Shown here piece by piece: positions 35,404 to 44,190 of a stretch of DNA of 64,000 bases; within the stretch, counting starts at the first letter, position 1; each line of letters begins with the position of its first letter. A model generated the notes under the pieces. It saw only the letters and a list, made by a program, of their open reading frames with translations, was not told the DNA's origin and searched no databases. The DNA is taken from contig DCIA01000002.1 of the NCBI GenBank assembly GCA_002315735.1, positions 22,034 to 86,033 on the forward strand. The letters are read 5' to 3'. A program made the position numbers and the translations under genes. The DNA is from Clostridiales bacterium UBA1738 (GTDB lineage Bacteria; Bacillota; Clostridia; UBA1381).

Positions 35404-36666
35404 ATGATAAAAAAAATCAATGTAAATAAGAATATTGAAATTACTTATATCCCAATGACAAAATTAAAAACAACAACAGTATGTGTTTTTTTGCATAGGG
35501 AATTAAATAGGGAAGATGCATCAAAAAATGCAATACTTCCGGCTATATTAAAAATCAATTCAAAACTTTGCCCGGGAAGAGAAAATTTAGCACATTTTCT
35601 TGATAATTTGTATGGTGCAAGAATGGCGGCGTCCGTTTCCAAGCGTGGAAATGACCAAATATTATGCTTTGAAGCACAAACAATTTCCGATAAGTATGCT
35701 CCAAACGGCGAAAAACTAACAGCTACACTTACAGAACTTTTGCTTTCTGTAGTATTTGATTCTTTAAGTAGTATTGACGAAAAAATCTTTGAAACTGAAA
35801 AGCAAAACGCAATCTCAAAAATCGAGAATGTAATTAATGAAAAACGAAGTTATGCAAGTATAAGATGCCTTGAAGAAATGTCAAAAGATGATGTTTTTAG
35901 TGTTTCAAGAATCGGATATATAGAAGATTTTAAAAAAATGACAAAAGAAGAACTATTAGACTACTATAAAAAAATTGTCACAAGTTCTTATATTGATATT
36001 TTCGTTTGTGGGGAAACGGATATTGCAGAAATTGAAAATAAAGTAAAAGAATATATTAGTAATTTTGATTTTACCGATGCAAAAATTCCAAAGACTAATA
36101 TTCTAAAAAAGGATTCCCCAATAAATAACATAACGGAAAAATTAAATGTCACACAGGGCAAACTTTCTATGGGATTTTTGACCGATACTCCAATAGATAG
36201 TGATGACATTTACTCACTTATTTTGGGCAATGCTATTTTTGGTGGTGGTGCGCAAAGTAAACTGTTTAATAATGTGCGTGAAAAACTAAGCTTAGCATAT
36301 TATGCAGGCTCATCACTTAATAAATTAAAGGGAATTTTGAATGTAAATGCGGGTATTGAATTTGCAAATTTTCAAAAAGCATATGATGAAATACTAGTTC
36401 AGTTAGAGGAAATTAAAAAGGGAAATATCAGTGATTTGGAAATTGAGGCTAGTAAAAACTTTATTATTAACAGCCTAAATTCTCTAAATGATGACCAAGT
36501 TGATATTATTTCATATTATCTTGGTGAAAAGGTGGCAGGAACTAACACAGATATTGAAGAATATAAAAAACAAATCCTATCAAGGACGAAAGAAGATGTA
36601 AAAAAAGCAATGGAAAATGTGCATCTTGACACTGTTTATTTCTTAACAGGGGGTGAGAATGACTAA
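35404..36666 (+). CDS. yfmF: Inactive M16-like protein YfmF
   Basis: A 420-residue M16 (pitrilysin-like) protein. At the place of the HxxEH zinc motif it reads LAHFLDNLYG, so metal binding and catalysis are lost, as is usual for the YfmF subunit. The later GGGAQSKLFNNVREK motif is the substrate-contact region of the family. It overlaps yfmH by one base. In B. subtilis YfmF and YfmH are linked to maturation of the elongation factor P 5-aminopentanol modification. Confidence 0.9.
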   Translation: MIKKINVNKNIEITYIPMTKLKTTTVCVFLHRELNREDASKNAILPAILKINSKLCPGRENLAHFLDNLYGARMAASVSKRGNDQILCFEAQTISDKYAPNGEKLTATLTELLLSVVFDSLSSIDEKIFETEKQNAISKIENVINEKRSYASIRCLEEMSKDDVFSVSRIGYIEDFKKMTKEELLDYYKKIVTSSYIDIFVCGETDIAEIENKVKEYISNFDFTDAKIPKTNILKKDSPINNITEKLNVTQGKLSMGFLTDTPIDSDDIYSLILGNAIFGGGAQSKLFNNVREKLSLAYYAGSSLNKLKGILNVNAGIEFANFQKAYDEILVQLEEIKKGNISDLEIEASKNFIINSLNSLNDDQVDIISYYLGEKVAGTNTDIEEYKKQILSRTKEDVKKAMENVHLDTVYFLTGGEND

Positions 36667-37949
36667 TGGAAAAACTTTATGACAAGTATTCAGGCGAGAT
36701 GATGTATTATGAAAAAGATAAAAGCGGTCTTAATATATACATTATGCCAAGAGAAAACTATACAGGCACATATGCCATATTTGCCACAAAATATGGCTCA
36801 GTGGACTCGGAATTTGTTGTTCCGGGTGAGAGTGAAGTAACAAAAGTTCCTGATGGAATTGCACATTATTTGGAACACAAAATGTTTGACCAACCTGACG
36901 GCTCAAATGTATTTGACAAATTTTCAAAATTTGGTGGAGATGCAAATGCTTTTACAAGCTTCAATATGACGGCATATTTGTTCTCGGCAACAGAACATTT
37001 CTATGAAAATTTAGAAACACTTATGGACTATGTTCAAAGCCCATATTTTACAAAAGAAAGCGTGGAAAAGGAGCAGGGAATTATTGGTCAAGAAATTAGA
37101 ATGTATGATGATAATGCTCCGTGGAGATTGTTTTTTAACTTATTAGGGCTTTTGTATCACAATAATCCTGTAAAACTTGATATTGCAGGAACTACCGAAA
37201 GTATCGCAAAGATTGATGAAAAACTTTTGTATAGATGCTATAACACTTTTTATAATCTTTCAAATATGACGCTTTTTGTCACAGGTGACATTGACCCTAC
37301 AAAAGCGCTTGAAACTATAAAGAAAAACATTAAGTCAGAAAAGCCTTTTGAAGAGGAAATAAAAAGAATTTATCCTACTGAACCCAAATCTGTTGCAGGA
37401 AAGTTTAAAAAGCAGAATATCAGCGTTGCAAACCCTATGTTTATGATTGGGTGGAAAGATAATGACAATGGATATGACGGTAAAAAACTGCTTAAAAAAT
37501 CTATCGAAATGGAAATTCTAACAGAGATGATATTCGGTAAAGGCTCAAAACTTTATAACGAACTTTATGATGAAGGGCTTATTAATAATACATTCTCATT
37601 TGAATATACTCCGCAAGTTGACTATGCATTTACAGAGATTGACGGAGAAAGTAAAAATCCTGATTTGGTTTACGAAAAAGTTAATGCATATCTTTTAGAA
37701 CTTTTAAAAAATGGTCTTAATAAAGATGCATTTGAAAGAATTAAAAAGGTTATCTGGGGCGAATATATTCGCTCATTTAACGATATTGAAAGTTATGCGC
37801 ATACATTTATTTCGATGTCGCTTACAGGAATTAACTACTTTGATTATTATGAAGAATATCAAAAAATCACATTTGAAGATTTGGAAAAACGCTTTAAAGA
37901 GCAGTTTAATCCGGAACTTTGTGTAATGTCACAAATACTGCCAAACTAA
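36666..37949 (+). CDS. yfmH: M16 family zinc peptidase YfmH
   Basis: The active partner of the preceding gene, 427 residues. The inverted zinc motif HYLEH is present (GIAHYLEHKMFDQPDG), with the distal glutamate supplied further downstream (KEQGIIGQEIRMYDD). The active/inactive pairing is typical of two-subunit M16B enzymes. The one-base overlap with yfmF suggests equal expression. Confidence 0.92.
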   Translation: MEKLYDKYSGEMMYYEKDKSGLNIYIMPRENYTGTYAIFATKYGSVDSEFVVPGESEVTKVPDGIAHYLEHKMFDQPDGSNVFDKFSKFGGDANAFTSFNMTAYLFSATEHFYENLETLMDYVQSPYFTKESVEKEQGIIGQEIRMYDDNAPWRLFFNLLGLLYHNNPVKLDIAGTTESIAKIDEKLLYRCYNTFYNLSNMTLFVTGDIDPTKALETIKKNIKSEKPFEEEIKRIYPTEPKSVAGKFKKQNISVANPMFMIGWKDNDNGYDGKKLLKKSIEMEILTEMIFGKGSKLYNELYDEGLINNTFSFEYTPQVDYAFTEIDGESKNPDLVYEKVNAYLLELLKNGLNKDAFERIKKVIWGEYIRSFNDIESYAHTFISMSLTGINYFDYYEEYQKITFEDLEKRFKEQFNPELCVMSQILPN

Positions 37950-37952
37950 AAG

Positions 37953-37980
37953 ATGCTTTCCGTCGGGAAAGCATTTTTTT
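37953..37980 (+). terminator. Terminator after yfmF-yfmH
   Basis: Stem arms 37953-37961 and 37966-37974, a 4-base loop, and seven T residues. Confidence 0.9.
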
Positions 37981-38041
37981 CTTGCATAACTTAGATTTTT
38001 TGTGGAAAAATATCTAAAAATGTTGTTTTTAAGGAGCAATT

Positions 38042-39130
38042 ATGTTTAAGAAAATCTTTTTGGTAATAACGGTGTTTTTTACATTTCAAAACACAATTTA
38101 TGCGATAGATGTAAATAGTGAAGGAGCAGTTTTGATTGAGGCAGATACGGGACAGATTATTTATAAAAAAAATGAGAACAAAAAATTGCCTATTGCAAGC
38201 ACCACAAAAATTATGACGGCTATTTTGGCTATTGAAAATGCCGAACCTAATGATGAATTTGTCGTTTCAAAAAAAGCACAAAATCAGGAAGGCTCATCTA
38301 TATACTTGCGAGAAAATGAAAAAATTACAGTAAATGACCTTTTATATGGACTTTCGTTAAATTCAGGAAATGATGCGGCTGTTGTTTTGGCAGAGGGAGT
38401 TGGTGGAACAGAAGAAAATTTCGTTAAGATGATGAATGAAAAAGCAAAAAAAATAGGTTGTAAAAATACACATTTTACAAATCCAAACGGACTTTATGAT
38501 AAAAACCACCAATCCACTGCACTTGATATGGCAAAAATTATGGCTTATGCTATGAATAATGGCTATTTTCGAAAGATTGTATCGACTAAGAATTACCAAA
38601 TTGATAACGGAAGTTCTATAACATATTTAAAAAATCATAATAAACTGCTTTGGAAATATGACTACTGTATTGGTGGAAAAACGGGGTTTACAAAACTTTC
38701 CGGAAGATGCCTTGTTTCTTGCTGTGAAAAAGATAATATTAGACTTGTTTCGGTAACTCTTAATTGCCCTGATGATTGGAAAACTAATATGGATTTATTT
38801 GACTATGGCTTCCAAAAGGTGAAAATTTCTAATGTAATTGAAAAGAATGAGATATTGACGACAAGAAAAATAAACGGTGTAAATGTAAATTTGATTGCAG
38901 AAAATGAGGTGAGTATTCCACTTTTGAATGACAGAAAAAGGAATATTTCAGCAAAAGTATTTATAAATAAAAACAAGGATATAAAGTCGGGTACAGTTAT
39001 CGGATACGCCGATATTTACTACAAAAAAAGAAAAGTTGCAAGGACAAGGCTTTTAAGTGGTCAAGATGTAAAATACTCCTATTACAGAGCATTTAAGGGC
39101 TTAATAAAAAGAACTCCAAGACCTTTATAG
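38042..39130 (+). CDS. D-alanyl-D-alanine carboxypeptidase (DacF-like, S11 family)
   Basis: A 362-residue low-molecular-weight penicillin-binding protein that trims the terminal D-Ala from peptidoglycan stem peptides. The three active-site motifs are STTK (Ser53-Lys56), SGN (108-110) and KTG (213-215). A signal peptide (about residues 1-21, ending IYA) exports it; a beta-rich C-terminal domain follows. AAGGAG precedes the ATG. DacF and DacB paralogues in Bacilli act in sporulation, but the sequence does not say which role applies here. Confidence 0.93.
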   Translation: MFKKIFLVITVFFTFQNTIYAIDVNSEGAVLIEADTGQIIYKKNENKKLPIASTTKIMTAILAIENAEPNDEFVVSKKAQNQEGSSIYLRENEKITVNDLLYGLSLNSGNDAAVVLAEGVGGTEENFVKMMNEKAKKIGCKNTHFTNPNGLYDKNHQSTALDMAKIMAYAMNNGYFRKIVSTKNYQIDNGSSITYLKNHNKLLWKYDYCIGGKTGFTKLSGRCLVSCCEKDNIRLVSVTLNCPDDWKTNMDLFDYGFQKVKISNVIEKNEILTTRKINGVNVNLIAENEVSIPLLNDRKRNISAKVFINKNKDIKSGTVIGYADIYYKKRKVARTRLLSGQDVKYSYYRAFKGLIKRTPRPL

Positions 39131-39141
39131 GTTTTGGAGTT
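39112..39141. terminator. Hairpin spanning both convergent stop codons
   Basis: Arms 39112-39123 and 39130-39141 (12 bp with one G-T pair, 6-base loop) cover the ends of the carboxypeptidase gene and coaX. A T-rich run follows on the minus strand, so it is a better terminator for coaX; on the plus strand the T run is weak. Confidence 0.65.
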
Positions 39142-39895
39142 TGTGTTTGTTATAGATAATCCATAGTCCGTCAAGAAGTAAGTTTTCTTCGTAGATGATT
39201 TTATGCTCGCAAAATGGGATAATATATTTTGAAAGTCCACCTGTTGCGATTGTTGTTACCTTTTCGCCGAGTTCTTTTTCTATCCTTCCTAACATTCCGT
39301 CCAGCATTGAAACATTACCTAAAACGGCGCCACTTTTCATAGCATCAATAGTATTTCTTCCGATAACGCTCTTTGGTGCATCAAGACTTATCGATGGAAG
39401 AAGTGAGGTTTCCTTTGACAAGGCTCTTTGCGAAATTTCAATACCCGGTATTATTGAGCCGCCTAAGAACTTCCGATTTTTATCAATCACAAAAATAGTT
39501 GTTGCAGTTCCCATATCAACAAGAGCGATGGGCAAAGGGTATTTGTCGATTACAGCACAAGCCCCGACAACTAAATCGCTTCCAACTTCTTTTGGGTCAT
39601 CAAGAGCAACGTCTAAATATTCACAGCCTGCTACCACATATGGCTCTTTGGAAATGGCAAGTTTTACAGCACATTTTAATGTTTCGTTTATTGGTGGAAC
39701 AACAGAAGAAATAATTGCACCTTCAAATTTTGAGATATCAATACTTTTGCTTTGCAGCATAGCAGAAATTATAGTTGCAAGCTCGAATTCTGTCTTTTGA
39801 ATATCTGTTGAAATTCTCCCGCTAAAAAGTATGTTTCCGTTATCAATACAACCAAAAACAATATTGGTGTTACCTACATCAATCGCTAATATCAT
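39125..39895 (-). CDS. coaX: Type III pantothenate kinase
   Basis: First step of coenzyme A synthesis, the CoaX type. The 257-residue protein starts MILAIDVGNTNIVFG (phosphate motif) and has VDMGTATTIFVIDK (adenosine/pantothenate region). I start at 39895 behind GAGGTTA; a longer in-frame extension would read into the neighbouring ATPase gene and is not family-like. Its 3' end overlaps the convergent carboxypeptidase gene by 6 bases. Confidence 0.94.
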   Translation of the reverse strand: MILAIDVGNTNIVFGCIDNGNILFSGRISTDIQKTEFELATIISAMLQSKSIDISKFEGAIISSVVPPINETLKCAVKLAISKEPYVVAGCEYLDVALDDPKEVGSDLVVGACAVIDKYPLPIALVDMGTATTIFVIDKNRKFLGGSIIPGIEISQRALSKETSLLPSISLDAPKSVIGRNTIDAMKSGAVLGNVSMLDGMLGRIEKELGEKVTTIATGGLSKYIIPFCEHKIIYEENLLLDGLWIIYNKHKLQNL

Positions 39896-39945
39896 AAATA
39901 TAACCTCTTTTCGATAGTGTATTATACAATGATATAAAAGAAATG

Positions 39946-41784
39946 TCAATCTCTTACAAAAAATGCACGAAGTGAATTTAATAATGCCAATATGCACACT
40001 CCTACATCTGCAAACACGGCAAGCCACATAGATGCGATTCCAAATGCTCCCAAAATCATAATAATAATCTTAACCGAAAGTGCAAGAATGATATTTTCTT
40101 TTACTATTTGCATTGTTTTTCTTGCGATTTTTATCATATGCGGTATTTTTTCAAGATTGTCCGATACAATTACAACATCGCTAGCTTCTATTGCGGCGTC
40201 AGAACCTACATTTCCCATAGAAATTCCAACATCTGAAATTGAGAGAACAGGAGCATCGTTTATGCCGTCTCCGACAAATCCGACAAATCCGTCTTTTTGC
40301 AATTCTTTGAGTTTTGAAACCTTATCCTGCGGCAAAAGGTTAGAAAAATAATTTATACCAAGACGATTGGAGATTGGCGTGGCATTTTCTTTGGTGTCGC
40401 CTGTTAGCATTATAGGGTTTATTTTTAGTTTTTTGATAGAATCAATAGATGCTTTTGCGTTATCCTTTATTTTATCAAAAATTTGAATATATCCTGCGTA
40501 TTCATTGTCAATAGAAATAAAAACAGCGTTGTCTGCATTTTCCGATGAATTAATAAAATCCTTTGTACCAACCTTTACAAGATGGGAGTTGACCTTTGCA
40601 CTAACTCCGTTTCCAGCAGTTTCGTGATAGTCCGAAATTGTACCCTCATCAATTTCTTCGTTAAAGGCAAGTTTTATTGCTTTTGCAATAGGGTGAGAAG
40701 AATGATATTCGCAACTTGCGGCATATTTTAAAAGGTCATACTTTGAATATTTGGTGCTTTGAACAGTTTGAACACTAAAATTTCCTTCGGTTAGAGTGCC
40801 GGTTTTGTCAAATGCAATAGAGTTTAGTTTTGATGCATTTTCAAGAGCGAACGCTCCTTTTATTAAGATTCCGTTTTTCGATGCACAGCCAAGACCTGCA
40901 AAAAAGGAAAGCGGAATTGATACGACAAGAGCACAAGGACAAGATACTACTAAAAACAGCATAGAGCGGTAAAACCAAACCTTAAACTCATAGCCTAATA
41001 TAGAGGGAACAAGTGTAATTAACAATGCAATTAAAACTACAATTGGAGTGTATATTTTTGAAAATTTTGTTATAAATTTTTCCGACTTTGATTTTTTGTC
41101 GTCATTAATTAATTTTAGTATTTTTGATGCAGTAGAGTCTTCGTATAGTTTTGTGACTTTGATTTTTAAAACGGAATCGGTACAAATCATTCCACTTAAA
41201 ACCTCGTCACCTACCGACATTTTTTTAGGAACAGACTCGCCCGTTAAACTTTTTGTGTCAAGATATGCACTGCCCTCTATAATTATTCCGTCCAATGGGA
41301 TTTTTTCGCCTGCCGATACCCTTATGATTTCACCGATTTTTACCGACTTTGACGGCATAGGGGAGAAGGTATCATTAAATAAAACATTTGCAAAATCAGA
41401 ACGAAGGTCAATAAGGTTACCTATTGATTTTTTTGACTTTTCGACTGCAAAGTCAGATAAAAGTTCGCCAAATTGATAAAACATCATTACGCTAACTGCT
41501 TCGGGAATTTTATCAATGTAAATTGCACCAAGAGTCGCAATGGTCATCAAAAGATGCTCTGAAAACACATATCTGATATTTTTTATTGCACTAAAAATCA
41601 CATCATACCCTAATGTGACATAGGAGATGATATAAAATGTGCTGTTATTAAAATAAAATCCCATCACAAATAAAATAAGACCGATTATTAGCCTCGTAGC
41701 CATAATTTTTCCGTCTTCGTGGTTGTTCTCATGATTATGTTCATGTTCGTGATGGTCGTGAGATTGACAAGTTTTACAAGCCAT
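39946..41784 (-). CDS. Heavy-metal P1B-type ATPase (Zn/Cd/Co exporter-like)
   Basis: A 612-residue P1B ATPase. Motifs: TGES (181-184), the CPC metal-binding helix motif (Cys282, Cys284), the phosphorylated Asp326 in FDKTGTLTEG, and GDGINDAP. The N-terminus is only a CxxC (MACKTC) and a histidine-rich stretch (residues 9-22), with no full heavy-metal-associated domain. His-rich tails and CPC fit Zn/Cd/Co export rather than copper. A strong promoter with an ArsR/SmtB-type operator precedes the gene. Confidence 0.92.
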   Translation of the reverse strand: MACKTCQSHDHHEHEHNHENNHEDGKIMATRLIIGLILFVMGFYFNNSTFYIISYVTLGYDVIFSAIKNIRYVFSEHLLMTIATLGAIYIDKIPEAVSVMMFYQFGELLSDFAVEKSKKSIGNLIDLRSDFANVLFNDTFSPMPSKSVKIGEIIRVSAGEKIPLDGIIIEGSAYLDTKSLTGESVPKKMSVGDEVLSGMICTDSVLKIKVTKLYEDSTASKILKLINDDKKSKSEKFITKFSKIYTPIVVLIALLITLVPSILGYEFKVWFYRSMLFLVVSCPCALVVSIPLSFFAGLGCASKNGILIKGAFALENASKLNSIAFDKTGTLTEGNFSVQTVQSTKYSKYDLLKYAASCEYHSSHPIAKAIKLAFNEEIDEGTISDYHETAGNGVSAKVNSHLVKVGTKDFINSSENADNAVFISIDNEYAGYIQIFDKIKDNAKASIDSIKKLKINPIMLTGDTKENATPISNRLGINYFSNLLPQDKVSKLKELQKDGFVGFVGDGINDAPVLSISDVGISMGNVGSDAAIEASDVVIVSDNLEKIPHMIKIARKTMQIVKENIILALSVKIIIMILGAFGIASMWLAVFADVGVCILALLNSLRAFFVRD

Positions 41785-41798
41785 AAATTTTCCTCCAT

Positions 41799-41824
41799 AA
41801 CATATGAATGATTGTTCATATGTT
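41799..41824. promoter_or_regulatory. ArsR/SmtB-type operator upstream of the metal ATPase
   Basis: A perfect 10-bp inverted repeat, AACATATGAA and TTCATATGTT around a 6-base centre. Its core TGAA-N6-TTCA is the site recognised by CzrA/SmtB/CadC-type zinc or cadmium repressors. It lies just downstream of the -10 box, where a bound repressor would block transcription. No ArsR-type gene is in this window. Confidence 0.75.
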
Positions 41825-41825
41825 C

Positions 41826-41854
41826 ATTATAAGACTTTTAGTTAAAAAAGTCAA
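41826..41854 (-). promoter_or_regulatory. Minus-strand promoter of the metal ATPase
   Basis: On the minus strand TTGACT (41854-41849) and TATAAT (41831-41826) are separated by 17 bases, with the inverted repeat starting 2 bases downstream. Confidence 0.85.
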
Positions 41855-41863
41855 TAGAAAAAC

Positions 41864-41890
41864 AAAAAAAGGTGGCAGAAATCTGCCACC
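41864..41890 (-). terminator. Terminator after the Cys-rich membrane protein gene
   Basis: A perfect GGTGGCAGA / TCTGCCACC inverted repeat at 41871-41890, followed on the minus strand by a T run. Confidence 0.85.
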
Positions 41891-41901
41891 TAAATTCGAC
41901 A

Positions 41902-42156
41902 TTAATTTTGGAGACTATTTTTGCAACTACATTTTGTTAGCAGGGTAACAATAAACATAAGCAGTACACCGCCTGCTGCGGCAATGATTGCGGCAGTATA
42001 GTTTACGAATATAGTATAGAATTGGCTACCGACTGCAAGACCTACAAGGAATAGGAAGATTGCTGCCAAAAGGGCAAGAGTAATGGTGTACATAAGACAA
42101 CACTTATTTATGCAATAACAAGGTCTGCTTTCACTATTTTCTAAAGAACAGTACAT
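41902..42156 (-). CDS. Small Cys-rich two-helix membrane protein, unknown function
   Basis: An 84-residue protein I do not recognise. The N-terminal 20 residues hold four cysteines (MYC, PCYC, KCC makes five in all), then two hydrophobic helices (about 22-44 and 52-74), then a CSC pair near the C-terminus. Both cysteine clusters would lie on the same side of the membrane. A perfect AAGGAGGTG site, its own promoter and its own terminator show that it is a genuine monocistronic gene. The cysteines might bind a metal, but nothing shows this. Confidence 0.75.
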   Translation of the reverse strand: MYCSLENSESRPCYCINKCCLMYTITLALLAAIFLFLVGLAVGSQFYTIFVNYTAAIIAAAGGVLLMFIVTLLTKCSCKNSLQN

Positions 42157-42195
42157 ATTTTCACCTCCTTAACAGAATGGAAGTATATCTATTTT

Positions 42196-42224
42196 ATAAT
42201 ATGAGAAAATTTAGAAAGTGTTAA
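42196..42224 (-). promoter_or_regulatory. Minus-strand promoter of the Cys-rich membrane protein
   Basis: On the minus strand TTAACA (42224-42219) and TATTAT (42201-42196) with a 17-base spacer. Confidence 0.6.
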
Positions 42225-42234
42225 TAAAAAACTG

Positions 42235-42263
42235 TTGCAAAAGTTTTTAAAATAGTTTATACT
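42235..42263 (+). promoter_or_regulatory. Plus-strand promoter of the copper-amine-oxidase-N-domain gene
   Basis: TTGCAA at 42235-42240 and TATACT at 42258-42263 with a 17-base spacer, divergent from the neighbouring promoter by about 10 bases. Confidence 0.65.
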
Positions 42264-42295
42264 GTAAGTATTAAAATTGAAAAGAGGATGAAGAA

Positions 42296-43162
42296 ATGAA
42301 AAAGAAAATATTTGCATTAGTTGCAACAGTTGCATTAGTAATTGGCTCGGTTGGCCATGCAGAAGTAAATAAATATAATGAACAAAACTATATTAATACT
42401 TCAAATGCTACAATAGAAGAGGTTGCTGCGAGCTTTGACCAAACAGTAGATGAATTTATCAAAGAGAATGGACTTCCAACTGATATGCCTGCTGATACAA
42501 ATGAAGCTGCCGCATATAATAGTTTAACACTTAAAAAATGGGCAGAATCTTTGGGAAGAAGTGACGAAGACGCGTTAAAAGAACTTGGAGATTATATTGG
42601 TAAAGAAGTTAAAGGCGATATGCTTTTGGGAGATTATTTTAATGAACTTAAAACAAAGGATTATATAGAGGATTTTACAGGATTAGAATATAGTGAGTTT
42701 GTTACTATCTTTGGACTTGGCGAAGATTTTGATGGCGAAACTCCTTACCCTGATGCAAGAAATATTATTGATAGGGTAATTCTTGAACAGTCAGGACTTC
42801 TTAAAAATTTTAATAGAAATTCAGTATTGATTATGATAAAAGGAAAATATCTTGACACAAATGTAGAACCAAGAATTATTAATGACAGAACAATGGTTCC
42901 TCTTCGTGATATTTTTGAATCGTTAGGAGCAGTAGTAAATTGGGACGGAGAAACAAAAACAATCTTTGCAACCAAAGATAATACTGTAATTGTTATGCAA
43001 GTAGGACAGAATGTAATCTATGTAAATGGTGAAGCAGTTGAAATTGACACACCATCAACAATAGTTGAGGACAGAACACTTGTTCCTGTAAGAGCGATTG
43101 CGAATGCACTTGGAAATACAGTATTTTATAATGCGATAACAAAAACAGTTGTAATTCACTAA
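42296..43162 (+). CDS. Secreted protein with copper amine oxidase N-terminal-like domain
   Basis: A 288-residue exported protein. A signal peptide covers about residues 1-22 (ending GHA). Residues 35-165 are helical, with repeated short segments such as TVDEFIKENGLP and DALKELGDYIGKEV that look like internal repeats. Residues from about 180 to the end are a Cu_amine_oxidN1 domain, marked by the two paired motifs NDRTMVPLRDIFESLG and EDRTLVPVRAIANALG. Such domains are common on clostridial cell-surface proteins; despite the name no catalytic role is implied. Confidence 0.85.
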   Translation: MKKKIFALVATVALVIGSVGHAEVNKYNEQNYINTSNATIEEVAASFDQTVDEFIKENGLPTDMPADTNEAAAYNSLTLKKWAESLGRSDEDALKELGDYIGKEVKGDMLLGDYFNELKTKDYIEDFTGLEYSEFVTIFGLGEDFDGETPYPDARNIIDRVILEQSGLLKNFNRNSVLIMIKGKYLDTNVEPRIINDRTMVPLRDIFESLGAVVNWDGETKTIFATKDNTVIVMQVGQNVIYVNGEAVEIDTPSTIVEDRTLVPVRAIANALGNTVFYNAITKTVVIH

Positions 43163-43189
43163 AAAACAGCCAAAAGGCTGTTTTTTTTT
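43162..43189 (+). terminator. Terminator after the amine-oxidase-N-domain gene
   Basis: Stem AAAAACAGCC / GGCTG plus T run with an AAAA loop (43162-43185), followed by a further T run. Confidence 0.9.
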
Positions 43190-43190
43190 C

Positions 43191-43219
43191 TTGACAAAAT
43201 AGTCAATTTGTAGTAAAAT
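43191..43219 (+). promoter_or_regulatory. Sigma-A type promoter of the AEC transporter gene
   Basis: TTGACA at 43191-43196 and TAAAAT at 43214-43219 with a 17-base spacer, immediately after the terminator. Confidence 0.75.
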
Positions 43220-43265
43220 TCCCCGTGTTGTTTATAAAATAAATTAGAGTTTAGAAGGTAAAAAA

Positions 43266-44171
43266 ATGGCTACTACTGTATTTATTCAAGTTCTTATAAT
43301 ATTTTTTTTAATGGCAATAGGTTTTGTTTTAAAAAAGACAAAGGTTCTTACAGAAAAGGGAATGAAAGAGATTACAAATATTTTGCTTATAGTTGTAACT
43401 CCTTGTGTGTTAATCAATGCCTATCAGCGAGAGTTTAACAAAGCTGATTTAATAAAACTTCTATGGGCTGTATTATTTGCATTTATTACAATCCTTTTAT
43501 CAATTATTATTGCAACTATTGTTTTTAAAAAGGAAAAGAGTTTAAAATATCGTGTGAGTATTTTTGGCTCTGCCTATTCAAATTGCGGATTTATGGCGAT
43601 TCCTTTATTATCGGCATCGATGGGCGAAGAGGGTGTGTTTTTTGGCTCTGCCTATCTTGCGATATTTACGATTCTTTATTGGACGCACGGAATTTGCCTT
43701 TATAGTGGGACAATTAAAGAGGTTTCGATAAAAAAGATTATCACAAACCCTGGGATTATAGGTGTCACAATCGCACTTTTACTGTTTTTACTGCAAATAA
43801 AATTGCCCTTTGTCTTAAAGGAAACAGTATCCTATATGGCATCACTTAACACTCCTCTTGCGATGGTGATTATGGGCGGATATCTTGCACAAATAAACTT
43901 AAAATCATCACTTAAAAATTTTTCAATATACTTAGTCATTTTTATAAGACTTATTTTAACGCCAATTCTTGCAATAATAATTGCAAAACTTTTGAAAATG
44001 GATACCACTATTGCAAGGTCAATTTTGATTTCGACAGCGTGCCCTACGGCATCTGTTACAACACTTCTGGCATCAAAATATGACCTGGATGCAGTGTATG
44101 CTACAGAAATAGTATCTGTTGCAACAATTTTATCAGTAATAACTATACCACTTGTTATTATGCTTTATTGA
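43266..44171 (+). CDS. AEC family transporter (auxin efflux carrier-like)
   Basis: A 301-residue membrane protein with about ten hydrophobic helices and the two-part pseudo-repeat of the AEC (malonate/auxin carrier) family. Family marks are the FGSAYSNCGFMAIPL crossing near residue 100 and the STACPTASVTTLLASKYD segment near 260. Bacterial members move malate, malonate or similar organic anions; the substrate here is unknown. The pnuC-like gene follows 19 bases later. Confidence 0.88.
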   Translation: MATTVFIQVLIIFFLMAIGFVLKKTKVLTEKGMKEITNILLIVVTPCVLINAYQREFNKADLIKLLWAVLFAFITILLSIIIATIVFKKEKSLKYRVSIFGSAYSNCGFMAIPLLSASMGEEGVFFGSAYLAIFTILYWTHGICLYSGTIKEVSIKKIITNPGIIGVTIALLLFLLQIKLPFVLKETVSYMASLNTPLAMVIMGGYLAQINLKSSLKNFSIYLVIFIRLILTPILAIIIAKLLKMDTTIARSILISTACPTASVTTLLASKYDLDAVYATEIVSVATILSVITIPLVIMLY

Positions 44172-44190
44172 AAATAAATGGAGAAGGAAA

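Noticed and set aside
41048..41476. A 142-codon plus-strand frame opposite the metal ATPase
   Set aside because: It is an antisense shadow of a well-conserved gene with no start signals or family match.
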